Shown here in pieces: positions 26,888 to 37,322 of a DNA stretch of 64,000 nt. The notes below the pieces were generated by a model. It did not search any database. It was not told where the DNA came from and saw only the letters and a list, made by a program, of their open reading frames with translations. This DNA comes from Cylicocyclus nassatus (lineage: Eukaryota > Nematoda > Chromadorea > Rhabditida > Strongylidae): positions 82,229,322-82,293,321 of the forward strand of contig CATQJL010000223.1 of the NCBI GenBank assembly GCA_958299035.1. The letters are read 5' to 3'. Position 1 is the stretch's first letter; every line of letters begins with the position of its first letter. Both the position numbers and the translations under genes were made by a program.

Positions 26888-27558
26888 GGTGTCCCAAAAA
26901 AATGTGCCTACTGTTTGAATATAAATAACTTTCTTGTAATGAAGTGTTTCGAGAAGCTTTAGGTACCGTTCTGTAGAGCGAGGTTGAACTTAGATTTACA
27001 GTATGAAGCGAATCATCTATCGCTCTTCATTACTGTAGAATTACGGTAGGAACTTCGACAAAGATTTTAGGTCTTTGGAGGCTACACTCTGCCTCGGAAC
27101 GAAACCAAACAAGCCAGAAACTCTTACACTACGGTAATGGGAGCCGCTGATTTCGAATTTGAAATTCCCATTTTGCTGTGATGCTTCTTTCTCAAGTTAA
27201 CCCCGGTAAATCGTAATAACTCAATTCCCAGCTTTTGCCAGAAATGTAAATACACCGTCAAAAAAGCTGAAAACACTCTTAAAAAGTTGTTAGATGGAAT
27301 CAGCATGCGCGAAAACCCTAGTACACGATTTCTCAGATTTTTTGAAAAAAATTTTGTTAGGTGGTATATTTTACAATGGTTCCATATGCTGGAAGTTCTT
27401 ACCGTAATCCTACAGTAATGAAGAGCGATAAATGATCCGCTTCATACTGAATCTAAGTTCAACCTCGCTCTACAAAACGGTGCCTAAAGCATCTCGAAAC
27501 ACTTCGTTACAAGAGAGTTATTTACAACCAAACAGTAGGCACATTTTTTTGGGACACC

Positions 27559-27561
<3 letters not shown>
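26885..27561. mobile_element. Non-autonomous Tc1/mariner-type element (CAGGGTGTCCC family), copy 3
   Basis: 677 bp with clean ends CAGGGTGTCCCAAAAAAATG and TTTTTTTGGGACACCCTG, flanked by TA tracts. It diverges from copies 1 and 2 just inside the ends (GTGCCTACTGTTTG rather than GTGAACACTGTTTG), so it is a distinct subfamily. Confidence 0.8.
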
Positions 27562-27606
<45 letters not shown>

Positions 27607-27613
27607 CTCAAAA
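27562..27613. repeat. (TA)n microsatellite and left copy of the RTE target duplication
   Basis: A TA tract runs to about 27,604. Positions 27,601-27,613 read ATATAACTCAAAA, repeated exactly at 30,871-30,883 on the far side of the retrotransposon. Confidence 0.8.
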
Positions 27614-30600
27614 CCACGGATCTCCCTCATAGAGGGATCACAGCCGGTTAGTCGCGAGGCTACGTGGGGCGTCCCCAGGTGGCGGACAGGGGGATAATCG
27701 CCGACCAAAGCGACCCCGCGCCTGCTCTGATAAGCAAGCGGAGCCGGGGGACGGACTCCCTGCCTCCACTAAAAGCTTGCGTCCTAATTTCCCGGGTAGG
27801 TGTGTGGGGAGGCGAATTCGGAGTCGCCTCCAACAAATAAGCTCCGATCGTCCCTCGCGGGGGTTTGGAGCCCAACAAGCTATCCCTGCGAGTAAATTCT
27901 TGTTCGACACAGTGATAATATGGAAAGCTCCTTTAATCTTGGAAGAGCCACTGGTAAGGCAGCGCCAGTGGGGACAAGGTTTGAAAGGCGATCTAGGCTG
28001 CCGAAAACGAGACGGACTATGATGACGATCTGTACTTACAACGCGAGGACGCTGGCATCGGACGCATCTATCAAAGATCTCATGATGCAAGCAAGGAAGA
28101 TTAAGTACGACGTCATCGGACTGACCGAGACAAGGAGGCACCACCCGCTGAACGCCACATTTGAGACTGGAGAAGAACTATTTCTAGGAACATGCGACAG
28201 TCGAGGAGTAGGTGGAGTGGGAGTCCTTGTCAACACGAGTTTGGCCTTGAACATCGATTCGTTCGAACAACTTACAACTCGGATCGGACGTTTGCGAATA
28301 TCAAGATGTGGATCAATCCCTGCCTTGACCGTCATTGCGTACGCCCCAACATCCAGCTACGACGAGGACGAACTCGAGGAATTTTATATGGACTTGGAGA
28401 AGTTCTACAGAGAAGATCATACCTTCTACAAGATCATCGTCGGTGATTTCAACGCGAAGATCGGAACTAGAAGGTCGACTGAGGAACTTCACTTCGGAAC
28501 CCATGGTTTGCAGTGGAACGAACAAGGGGAGAGACTGTTCGAGTTTATCATGACGACGAGGACTATCCATGGAAACTCACAGTTCCAAAAGCCCTCTTCC
28601 CTACGCTGGACCTGGGAATCGCCCGGTGGAGAGTACCATAACGAGGTTGACTACATCATCGTCAACAGAAGGTACTGCCTGACGGACGTCGCTGTTGTTC
28701 CGAAGTTCTACACGGGATCAGACCATCGTCTCCTGCGCGCCGAATTCTACTTTCCGCGGAATGGAGAGAGAGCCGTCAAGTTCAGGAAACATCGTCCCAT
28801 GAATACCACCAACTGGGATCTGTTTTCTTCGATATCCGGCTCATGGCGAGATACCGTGATGGACAACATCGACGAAGAATACGAACGGTTCGTGCAACAT
28901 CTCCACGGTTGTGCCAAGGAAGCTCAGAGTCTAAGAAGTACGAGAAGGCGTCTCACCACGGGGACTTTGGAGCTGATACGCCAACGTGGACGCGCACGAG
29001 CCACAGGCAACTACCGACTGACGTCCGAGCTTGCGAAGCGATGCAGAGAAGCGATAAAAGAAGACCTTAAGGAGAGAAGAGTAGCAGTGATGGTTGATGC
29101 CGCGGAGGCTGGAAGAAGTATACGCAACGCCCGCCGAAGCTTCGTCAACTTTAAGACAAAGATGACCGCACTTTGTCGTCCTGACGGAACCATAACTGCT
29201 TCCCGAAGATCAATGGAGAAGGTCATCCACGACTTCTACTCGGATCTTTTTGCGAGCCACGTCCACCTTCCACCATGCCATCTCAAGGAGGACGAGTATG
29301 TCGCACCGTCTGTTCTTCCTTCCGAGATTCGTCATGCTATCATGTCGATGAAAAACCGTACAGCACCCGGTCCCGACAGGATTAAGCCAGAACATCTGAA
29401 GAATCTTTCGCCAGTTCTCATCAAGACTTTGGCAAGGCTCTTCACGCGGTACCTGACGGAAGGCAAGGTTCCAAGGCAATGGAAGACCAGCAAAACCGTG
29501 TTGCTGTACAAGAAGGGAGATCCCTGCGACATCGGCAATTATCGCCCTATCTGCTTGTTGTCTGTAGTCTACAAACTCTTTACGCGAGTCATTCTCAACA
29601 GGATCGGAAGAGAGTTGGACGAAGGACAACCTTGCGAGCAAGCTGGGTTTCGAAGAGGATTCAGCACGATCGACCACATACACACGGTGTCAAGGCTCAT
29701 TGAAGTGTCACGAGAGTATAAGATGCCGCTCTGTCTCACCTTCATCGACTTGAAGAAGGCCTTTGACTCGGTTGAGACTGAAGCCGTCATCGATGCCTTG
29801 AGCAATCAAGGTATTCCGACTCATTACATCAAGATAATTCGTGAGCTGTATAACGACTTCACAACCACCATAACACCATTCTACAAGGACATCATCATTG
29901 ACGTGAAGAGAGGCGTGCGACAAGGCGATACTATATCGCCGAAACTATTCAGTGCCGCTCTGGAGAACGTCATGCGTAAGTTGGAATGGGACAACATGGG
30001 ATTGAAAGTCGACGGCCGGCAGCTACACCACCTTCGCTTTGCTGATGACATCGTATTGATAACACCAAGCATCACGCAGGCGGAACAAATGCTGGCCCAG
30101 TTTGACGAAGTGTGTGGAAAGATCGGTCTACGGCTGAATCTAACGAAGACGATGTTCATGAGGAACGGAAGAGTGCCTGATGCTCCTTTCATGCTCAACG
30201 GGACGAACATCACCGAATGCTCAAGCTACACCTACCTAGGTCGTGAACTCAATATGATGAACGATCTAACTCCGGAACTGAGCAGGAGGAAACGTGCAGC
30301 ATGGGGAGCATATAAGACAATTGAGGACGTAGTGAAGAAGACCAAGAACATCCGGCTCCGCGCCCACCCTTTCAACTCGACGGTTCTTCCTGCTTTGACG
30401 TACGCTTCAGAAACATGGACAATGAGAAAGCAGGATGAACACGCGGTTAGCGTCATCGAACGAGCTGTTGAGAGAGTGATGCTAGGAGTGAATCGACTCA
30501 CGCAAGTGAGGCAAGGATTACGAAGTTCTACCCTATGTCAACGATCGAAGATCAGGGACGCTGCCGCGTACGCCAAGCAGAACAAGATAAGATGGGCCGG

Positions 30601-30870
30601 GCACGTAATGCGTTTCGACGACAACCGGTGGACGAGAGCTGTAACAGATTGGATACCACTGGACGTCAAACGCGAACGAGGAAGACCGCCGACGCGATGG
30701 TCAGACATGTTAACGAAGTTCTCTAATGAAGTCCTTCAGAGCGTTCCACGTGTTCCTGGTGCGATACGTAAACATTGGTCAACAATCGCCCGAGACAGGG
30801 ACGAATGGAGGCATCACTGGTACCCGCTCGTGCAACACGATGATCAACGGGGATACAGGTGATACAGGTG
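27614..30870 (+). mobile_element. Full-length RTE-clade non-LTR retrotransposon
   Basis: 3257 bp with a GC-rich 5' leader of about 300 bp, a single long frame, an almost absent 3' UTR and a terminal tandem GATACAGGTGATACAGGTG tail. It is flanked by the 13-bp duplication ATATAACTCAAAA. Length, single ORF and short-repeat tail instead of poly(A) are the marks of RTE elements. The insertion lies in the TA tract beside a mariner-type element. Codon use and GC content are clearly higher than the surrounding DNA. Confidence 0.9.
27920..30862 (+). CDS. RTE retrotransposon polyprotein: endonuclease plus reverse transcriptase
   Basis: 980 codons, uninterrupted. The N-terminal apurinic-type endonuclease domain (about residues 36-275) has TYNAR (Asn 41), TETRRH (Glu 70), VGDFNAKIG (about 174-182), NEVDYIIVNRR and GSDHRLL (about 265). 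The reverse transcriptase (about 480-760) has LYKKGDPCDIGNYRPI (about 530), QAGFRRGFSTIDHI, FIDLKKAFDSVE (about 607), RGVRQGDTISPKLF and the catalytic LRFADDIVLI (about 703-712). A C-terminal region follows with RAVERVMLGVNR and WAGHVMR. No RNase H and no gag-like ORF1. Translation could also begin at 28,018-28,023 (MMTICTYN), immediately before the endonuclease. All catalytic residues I can check are present, so the copy may be competent or only recently silenced. Confidence 0.92.
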   Translation: MESSFNLGRATGKAAPVGTRFERRSRLPKTRRTMMTICTYNARTLASDASIKDLMMQARKIKYDVIGLTETRRHHPLNATFETGEELFLGTCDSRGVGGVGVLVNTSLALNIDSFEQLTTRIGRLRISRCGSIPALTVIAYAPTSSYDEDELEEFYMDLEKFYREDHTFYKIIVGDFNAKIGTRRSTEELHFGTHGLQWNEQGERLFEFIMTTRTIHGNSQFQKPSSLRWTWESPGGEYHNEVDYIIVNRRYCLTDVAVVPKFYTGSDHRLLRAEFYFPRNGERAVKFRKHRPMNTTNWDLFSSISGSWRDTVMDNIDEEYERFVQHLHGCAKEAQSLRSTRRRLTTGTLELIRQRGRARATGNYRLTSELAKRCREAIKEDLKERRVAVMVDAAEAGRSIRNARRSFVNFKTKMTALCRPDGTITASRRSMEKVIHDFYSDLFASHVHLPPCHLKEDEYVAPSVLPSEIRHAIMSMKNRTAPGPDRIKPEHLKNLSPVLIKTLARLFTRYLTEGKVPRQWKTSKTVLLYKKGDPCDIGNYRPICLLSVVYKLFTRVILNRIGRELDEGQPCEQAGFRRGFSTIDHIHTVSRLIEVSREYKMPLCLTFIDLKKAFDSVETEAVIDALSNQGIPTHYIKIIRELYNDFTTTITPFYKDIIIDVKRGVRQGDTISPKLFSAALENVMRKLEWDNMGLKVDGRQLHHLRFADDIVLITPSITQAEQMLAQFDEVCGKIGLRLNLTKTMFMRNGRVPDAPFMLNGTNITECSSYTYLGRELNMMNDLTPELSRRKRAAWGAYKTIEDVVKKTKNIRLRAHPFNSTVLPALTYASETWTMRKQDEHAVSVIERAVERVMLGVNRLTQVRQGLRSSTLCQRSKIRDAAAYAKQNKIRWAGHVMRFDDNRWTRAVTDWIPLDVKRERGRPPTRWSDMLTKFSNEVLQSVPRVPGAIRKHWSTIARDRDEWRHHWYPLVQHDDQRGYR

Positions 30871-30899
30871 ATATAACTCAAAAATTGTCAGTTTGAAGG

Positions 30900-31245
30900 G
30901 TATGTGCGTTATAGAAACGCGCTCCGCCCAACCGATTCAGCTGAAACTTTGCACACATATGTTTCCGACCCCTGCGCAGATGATAGGCTACTTTTTGCGG
31001 CGATTCGTTGGGTCCTTCTACCCTTATTGATTTCTTCTAAGGAATTGAAGGTTTATCATATTTAATCAAGCATTTTCCCATAGTCATGTAAAGGAGGAAG
31101 GTGAAACTCATTTTCACCTCAGGATCAAGAGGATGCGGTTTCGAAGCGGATGTCCCAGGGTAAGTCATCCACAACATATAAGAGGGAGTAAGGGGCTTGC
31201 TGTAGGGTAACCAATGGTCCGGGCTGGACCGGGAAAGCCAGCTAG
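30900..31245 (+). repeat. Degenerate Helitron-like 3' portion
   Basis: Shares CCGATnnnnnnnnAAACTTnGCACACATA, GATAGGCTACTTTT and a CCGGG-AAAGCCAGCTAG end with the element at 32,985-33,258. The 5' end is not seen, and the CTAG is followed by C rather than T. Probably a decayed relative. Confidence 0.4.
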
Positions 31246-32264
31246 CTACTCCATAAAAATGCGTTCTTACTATTTCGCTAAGGGTGCAGATTTTATTGGT
31301 AGTTTTTAGACAGTTCCGGACGAGGAGTTAATTAGTCCAATCCTCCTTAAGAGCAGCTCAACCTTGCTTAGCAGCAGTTTGAGCACGACTGACGAACTGG
31401 AAGAGGGGTAGGGGGGGGGGGCGGGAAGGCCGGAAAATTGGAAAACTTTTTAGTTTGAGACTTTGAGGCTGTGCAATTCTAGGTTTTGATCAAAAAATAA
31501 AAGTTGTAACAAAATTGGTGGAGGCTGCATAATCACAAACACCGATGATGCATGTATATATGTAATTTGGCCTTTTCCAACGTCCATCTAACAAAGCTTT
31601 TCTCGAAAAGAGCTTTCTACATGAAAAATGTCACCTTGGAAAATACGATGAATCCAAATCTGTTGTTAGTTGCAGCTCCTATGGCCGTTTTGTTGTTGTT
31701 TTGAGCGTTTTTCGTTCTACAAAGATTGAACGCGCAATTGAAAAAAATTCTTTAGAACTTCTTGGGTGGCGCACGGTTGGATAGCAGAGCACTTTATGCT
31801 GTATATAAGTTTTGTCTTGTATACGCATGCTCATACTTCTATCTACAACCTTCCCGCAAACGCCCGACTAGCTTTTACTTTGACCTTACCCCAGCGATCG
31901 AGTATAGAAGCAAAAGGAGTTTATGTTGGAGGAAACCATGTTCGTTCACCACGTGATTCTTGCACGGAAATCAAAGACGAATCCATCGCAGCTTGCGATC
32001 TTCGGAGTTTGCGGCCGGCCAGAAGAGATTATAAACCTTCGCCAGTAGGTTCAAATCATACAGTGCGTTGCAAAATTGCGTGAAATCATACAAAACATCC
32101 TTTAGCATGTTGGGCACAGGGCTGGTAATAAGAGCTACACCGGTCATACTTCATTGGTGTTCCTTATCAGTAGTTCCCAAGGAAGAGTGAAAAAGATGAA
32201 AAAAATTTGGAAGTAAAAAAGCACTAGTAAACGCTCCGATTGGTACCTATCCGAATGTAGTCCC
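31246..32264. other. Stretch without a recognised gene
   Basis: AT-rich, with a G10 run at about 31,410. Overlapping small frames at 31,762-32,083 show no motif. Confidence 0.35.
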
Positions 32265-32398
32265 TAGGAGAGGGGCTCCCAGAAATGTTTTCGTGGTTTT
32301 GCAGATTTTAAACTTCATAACTGTAATCAGGGCCATGGAAAGGCCCCAGAATGAAAAAAGCATGGAAGGTAAAATTTCGGATGGACCTGCCCTTTGAG
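32265..32398. repeat. GGCACCGTCCACCC-family fragment, copy e
   Basis: A degraded copy with TTTTCGTGGTTTTGCAG, AATCAGGGCCATGGAAAGGCC and GGATGGACCTGCCCTTTGAG, matching the right half of the other copies. It is followed by about 590 bp in which nothing was recognised. Confidence 0.45.
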
Positions 32399-32984
32399 AG
32401 ATGTTTTGACCAAAATCTATGTTTAAGGACAATCATAGATTTGAGTGCAAGTTTCGTGTCATCAATTGCCGCATTATTACTAATTCCTTCCGTACCTTCA
32501 TACATCAAAGTTAATTAGTCGAACATGCATGTATCATATTCTATCCAATTACTTTGGCATTTGTTGTTGTTTAAATTCATTTGGTAGAAGCAGATATTAT
32601 TTATTCTTAGTTCATCTTATTGTTAGTTTTTTCGTTAATTAGTCACAATCTCATATGCGTCCTGCTTGTAGAATTTTGTCAAAAATTGATGCTTATATGT
32701 TCTACGCGTAATGACACTTTGTGAATAAAGGAAGTCGAACGTTGTAGATGAAAGAGTAAAGCAAGAGCTAGCAGAGCTTATGCAACTTAACTCCTCAATG
32801 CTCGCGGCTTGTGAAGATTTTATAATGTGGAAAAAGCCATGAATGAGCGTATACAAAAACGAAAGAAAAACCGGCTTGTTCTTTGCTAAATACCCTAATT
32901 TTTTGGAGTTCTATGTACTTCTTGGTCATTAAGTATTTTACAAAATTTTCCTTATTTGCTGACAGCCACTGAATGTGCTTCTCA

Positions 32985-33258
32985 TCTTATATATAAAGCT
33001 GAATGTCTGTTTGTCTGTATGTATGTATGTCTGTACGTATGTTCCGAATAGAAAATTCCATTTCTGAACCGATCGGGACCAAACTTAGCACACATACACT
33101 TCGGGCCCCGGCGGGTGTCATAGGCTACTTTTCGTCATCGATCGATATCGATTTTATCGCTTTTTTTGCAAAATTTGAGCTACGGGGCTTGGAGTTGGCA
33201 CAGGGGGGTCGAGCATGCTGATCACCCCCGTGAGGGCGGAGCCGGGTAAGCCAGCTAG
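32985..33258 (+). mobile_element. Short non-autonomous Helitron-like element
   Basis: 274 bp beginning TCTTATATATAAAGCTGAAT, followed by a GTCTGTTTGTCTGTATG stretch, and ending GCCGGGTAAGCCAGCTAG. It is flanked by A on the left and T on the right. A 5' TC, a 3' CTAG, AT insertion and absence of inverted ends or duplication agree with the Helitron pattern, and the body resembles short Helitron-like repeats of other invertebrates. No Rep/helicase. Confidence 0.55.
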
Positions 33259-33489
33259 TTTCTTATAGGGAAGCAGCACCATATTAAAGAAAGGCAGGTT
33301 TGAAGGACATCGTAAAATTCTTGAAATTTTGGTTCTTCCACAGTAGCGTTTTTGTAAGGCATGTTATTTATTTGATAGCCAAAAGCTATCTGAATTTACA
33401 TAGTAGAACTTACTCATGATTCCGAAAAAAATTATAATATTTTATTGAAATTTGAATTAAGGACAACTTGTGCGAGTCTAACACAAATA

Positions 33490-34422
33490 TTAGGTCGTTC
33501 CGAAAGTAATGTCGCTTTCTTCGAATGAACGCCACTACTCGTGGAATCAAGATTTTCAGAGGGTCTTAGAAGCATTTAATGCAACATTTCATCCTCTTTC
33601 TAATGGTTCTAATTGCATTGCATAATGTTCAATGAGCTCTCGAAAAATTACCAAAATCTGCGACCCATGCCTTTTGCCATGGTCAAGTTCGGCTATTTTT
33701 CTAAATTTTTGTACCTGTTTCCAAAAGAAGAGCAAGTGACAGGTAGATAGAACAAACTCTAAAGGACATAGAGTAATTTTTTCTTTCCCTTAGCTTGCTT
33801 CTTATAGTTTCTGGAGTCAATTTTTCAGTGGCATCAAATTCCATATTTGGTCAACTCAAACCTCGCAGAACAACAACCGGCAATCAACTGTATGTCATCT
33901 GAAGCAGCTTTTTCTCCTCTTTTTACCAATTGTTTCTTGTAAGTTGCTAATCTGAAGCGGTAAACGCCCATTTGCTCAGTAAGATTAGCGTCAAACCATA
34001 ATCCATCTTTGTAAGTTTCAAAATCCGAAGATTTATTGGTGTTTGATGCATTTGAGTCTGGAACGAGCCTGCTAAAATTTGGTGGTTTAATCAAAAAATC
34101 TGTACAAAAATTATGACGGGCTCTGAAAAGTAGCAAAAAGTTGTGCTGTTTCCTGTGGTTTGTTCTATCCATCCATTACTTGGATTCCTTCCGGGGCTTG
34201 TTATAAAAATTTAGAAAAATTGTGAAATTTGGCCTTCTCAAAAAGCATGGGTCGCAGATTTTGAAAATTTTTCGAGAGGTCATTGAATTTTGTGCAGTGT
34301 TTATTTAATCTTTAGAAAGAGAATGAAATGCTGCATGCTACCAAGATCCCCCAGAAACCTTGCTTCCACGAAATGTGGGGTTCATTTGAAAAAAAAACGA
34401 CATTACATTCGGAACGACCTAA
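33490..34422. mobile_element. 933-bp foldback mariner-type element
   Basis: Ends TTAGGTCGTTCCGAAAGTAA and TTACATTCGGAACGACCTAA, flanked by TA on both sides. Arms of about 235 bp continue through TTTCATCCTCTTTCT / AGAAAGAGAATGAAA and AAAATCTGCGACCCATG / CATGGGTCGCAGATTTT. The middle holds a 113-codon frame on - (33,834-34,172) that I cannot assign. Confidence 0.75.
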
Positions 34423-34650
34423 TATAAAAGCTAGAACAATCTGAGTCGTCAATATCCTATGATAAAAATCCAGCAACACAGATCTTCCTGAGCATTAATT
34501 AAAAATGTGCATAAATTATTAGGTTGTAAAGAAAGTTTCGGGCACTTTTAGAAATCTCATTTTCAAACGCATTTTTCGGCGCTCGTTCGGACTTTGACAC
34601 CAAATTTATACTGTTCAGTAGAGGGAAGCCTAAAGTTTCCAATCGTTTAA

Positions 34651-35921
34651 CCCATTGACGACGATGTGGACCACCGGTGGCCTACGCGCTTTTTGCTGCC
34701 AGGGACGATGTGGACCCCCGGTGGCCCACACCTCTCGCAAAGTCGTATTATCTGCAGGTCTAGTATTAGGTTGTGACATAAGTCTTGTTACATTTAACTT
34801 CTAACGGCGATAAGTCATACACCTCATAGTCTTTGCAGGACTTCAGGGTACCAACCGATAGAGCAAAGCAAGCTCTACAAAATGGTCTGCAAAATTTCGC
34901 ACCAGCTCCGACCCACCGTAAGTTTGCAGCCAAAATGTGAGTCGTACTGAAATTCAAAAAATCGCGAAAAATTCATATCTTTGTTTAAACAAATCCTACG
35001 GATCTCCAACTTGCTCATAAAAATTGCCCACTATATCAAACACTCATATGTACCGTTGCTGTACTTTTTCCTTATCTAGAAATCGAGAAAAAGAATTTTT
35101 TTAGTTTTTACAAAAACGAAGCTATGCTGTTTCTTTTTATGCAGTTGTATACTACAATCCCTTAGAAGTATAACCGTAAATTTTCAGCTTCCCAGAAGCC
35201 CTAGTTTTCGAGAAATACCTAATTTAGCATTGAACACCCGAGTGATAAAAGCCAAATTTGGCATTTCTCGAAAACTAGGGCTTCTGGGAAGCTGAAAATT
35301 TACGGTTATACTTCTAAGGGATTGTAGTATACAACTACATAAAAAGAAACAGCATAGCTTCGTTTTTGTAAAAACTAAAAAAAATTCTTTTTCTCGATTT
35401 CTAGATAAGGAAAAAGTACAGCAACGGTACATATGAGTGTTTGATATAGTGGGCAATTTTTATGAGCAAGTTGGAGATCCGTAGGATTTGTTTAAACAAA
35501 GATATGAATTTTTCGCGATTTTTTGAATTTCAGTACGACTCACATTTTGGCTGCAAACTTACGGTGGGTCGGAGCTGGTGCGAAATTTTGCAGACCATTT
35601 TGTAGAGCTTGCTTTGCTCTATCGGTTGGTACCCTGAAGTCCTGCAAAGACTATGAGGTGTATGACTTATCGCCGTTAGAAGTTAAGTGTAACAAGACTT
35701 ATGTCACAACCTAATATTTCTTCCACATACGAGTATGTTTTCCAATTTTTTGTATTCTTAGGACCTATAGGCTCTGTCGTTCAAGAAAATGTTAATACTT
35801 GTTTACAAAACAATGTTGCATTTCGTAAATAAGCACGAAACCTTCCCACACTGAAAGTGTTGTGCAGAATCGCGTCGTCCCACAGCGCCGCCGCGCAAAA
35901 TTAGGCGTCGTCGTCAATGGG
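34651..35921. mobile_element. piggyBac-like non-autonomous element (TTAA target)
   Basis: Ends CCCATTGACGACG and CGTCGTCAATGGG, each directly flanked by TTAA (34,647-34,650 and 35,922-35,925). TTAA duplication and CCC...GGG ends are the piggyBac signature. The native length is about 320 bp once the palindromic insertion at 34,766-35,714 is removed. Confidence 0.65.
34766..35714. mobile_element. Near-perfect 949-bp palindromic mariner-type element
   Basis: Ends TTAGGTTGTGACATAAGTC and its exact complement, flanked by TA. Arms of about 440 bp are almost identical: I found one substitution and one indel in an A/T run. The unpaired centre is about 45 bp near 35,240. The same 63-codon frame (starting MNFSTTHILAANLRWV) appears on - at 34,766-34,957 and on + at 35,523-35,714 because of the symmetry; it is not evidence of a gene. 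Confidence 0.85.
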
Positions 35922-36889
35922 TTAATGCAATAATTCAATACAGCCTATAGTTTCTAATATAATATGGATTTTATCGATGCCAAGACATGTTCGATGTGCA
36001 CATCAAAAAGATAAATCTTTCCAACCACAAAAATTTCACAATTTTTCTTCCTACGGCCATTTTCTTGTGCAATTCAAAGAATTTCGTCCAGATCATGAGT
36101 GATCTGATTGAGAACCCTTTTACCTTCTGACCCGCAGCTGCACACGAGTTTTGCGATTTGCGCTCAAATTACAAGCTGTCTAACTTTTTTTCGCAGCTGG
36201 CGTCGCTTCTGCGGAGATCGCCACGCCTGGATGATGGGTCCAAAAGATGTGTAAGGCGTTACCCCAACAATGTTCGCAGTAACCAAAGATTTGGTTTGCC
36301 CTGTGAGAACGAGAAGACTTCAAAGTTATTTACTCAAAAAATGGTGCATTTTTGGGGGCAAAAAATGGTCGGTTTCTCAAACTTTCTGGGGAAAATACTT
36401 GTGCAGGTGGTCCTTCAAAAACATGAACGGTCCCCATAACAGCCCCAGCAGAACTCTATATAACTGCAGCATCCGGACTCTCCAGCTCTCCTCCTGCTAA
36501 TCCTGCACAAATAGGCCACTTTTTGCGCGACCTTTTTCTCTTCTGCGCACGCTGATAGACCGCATTGAGGTGCTGAGAAGCCAGCAAGAGAAGTATATGT
36601 TGTGGACAAAATTGTCTTTGCAATGAAGTTCGTAGCTTCAAAAAAGAATCAATCTGCTTGAAGTTACAGCGATTTGAAAAAAAGTTTTGTAAGTGCCCGG
36701 GAACTTTCTCTACAATCTAATATTCCCTCTGTACTTTATCTTGATACTCATCCAATTTCCAAGTCACCAACCTATCTGGGACAAGATATTGTAAAAGGAT
36801 CAGTCTCTGGTAAGAAGTCAAACGTTTACTCTTCTCTGAACCTGGGCATCCAGAATTGATGTTGATAGTTGTTATATGATAATATGCCA

Positions 36890-37193
36890 CTGCCAGGTTT
36901 GTACGGTGGAATTCCTTATTGGCCTTACGTTTCGACAAAATCGTCTTCGTTGGAGACCCGATAGGCCTTCAATTTCTGCCTTAATTCAAGCTTGATGTGA
37001 CTGGTGCGAGTTTCGGAGGACAAAACCATGCTTAAGTGCTGCTGCCTGGGCTCAGCAACCGGCCTGCAAGTTCTTCGGAACGGGTTTGTTAGGGTTTTCG
37101 CGGATTCTCGACTTCTATTCGGAATCACGGACATGTGAAGGTCCGGAACCACCAAAACATGGAAGTAGAAAATCTGGGTGGACGGTGCCTTTA
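36890..37193. repeat. Repeat pair: ACGTTTCGAC unit and GGCACCGTCCACCC-family copy f
   Basis: 36,890-36,960 repeats the CCAGGTTTGTACGGTGGAAT / AAAATCGTCTTCGTTGGAG unit seen at 23.02 and 24.4 kb. 36,960-37,193 is a GGCACCGTCCACCC-family copy (GGTTTGTTAGGGTTTTCGCGG, GGAATCACGGACATG, GGGTGGACGGTGCC) with a truncated left end. Confidence 0.5.
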
Positions 37194-37322
37194 AGGGTTA
37201 ATGGGGGCTTGGCAAAAAATAGACTTTTCCTGTGAGATGCCCAGAGAGAAATGCAACGTCGGATGTTGCACAAAATTTTATGGAAACTCAGATTTTTGCA
37301 TGGTCACAGAAGGTAGTAATGT

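Larger units (their letters stand above)
34519..36720. mobile_element. Outer mariner-type element carrying two nested insertions
   Basis: Ends TTAGGTTGTAAAGAAAGTTT (left) and AAAGTTCCCGGGCACTT-type complement (right, ...AACTTTCTCTACAATCTAA), flanked by TA. 2202 bp in all. Subtracting the inner nest (34,651-35,921 plus one TTAA) leaves roughly 0.9 kb. A 93-codon frame at 36,158-36,439 has no recognised transposase signature. Confidence 0.65.

Noticed and set aside
28036..30501. Several 70-157-codon minus-strand frames
   Set aside because: Shadows of the high-GC RTE reading frame on +.
33001..33045. GTCTGTTTGTCTGTATGTATG tract as an independent microsatellite
   Set aside because: It belongs to the 5' part of the Helitron-like element.
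34766..35714. Identical 63-residue proteins on opposite strands
   Set aside because: They arise from the palindrome and have no recognisable domain.
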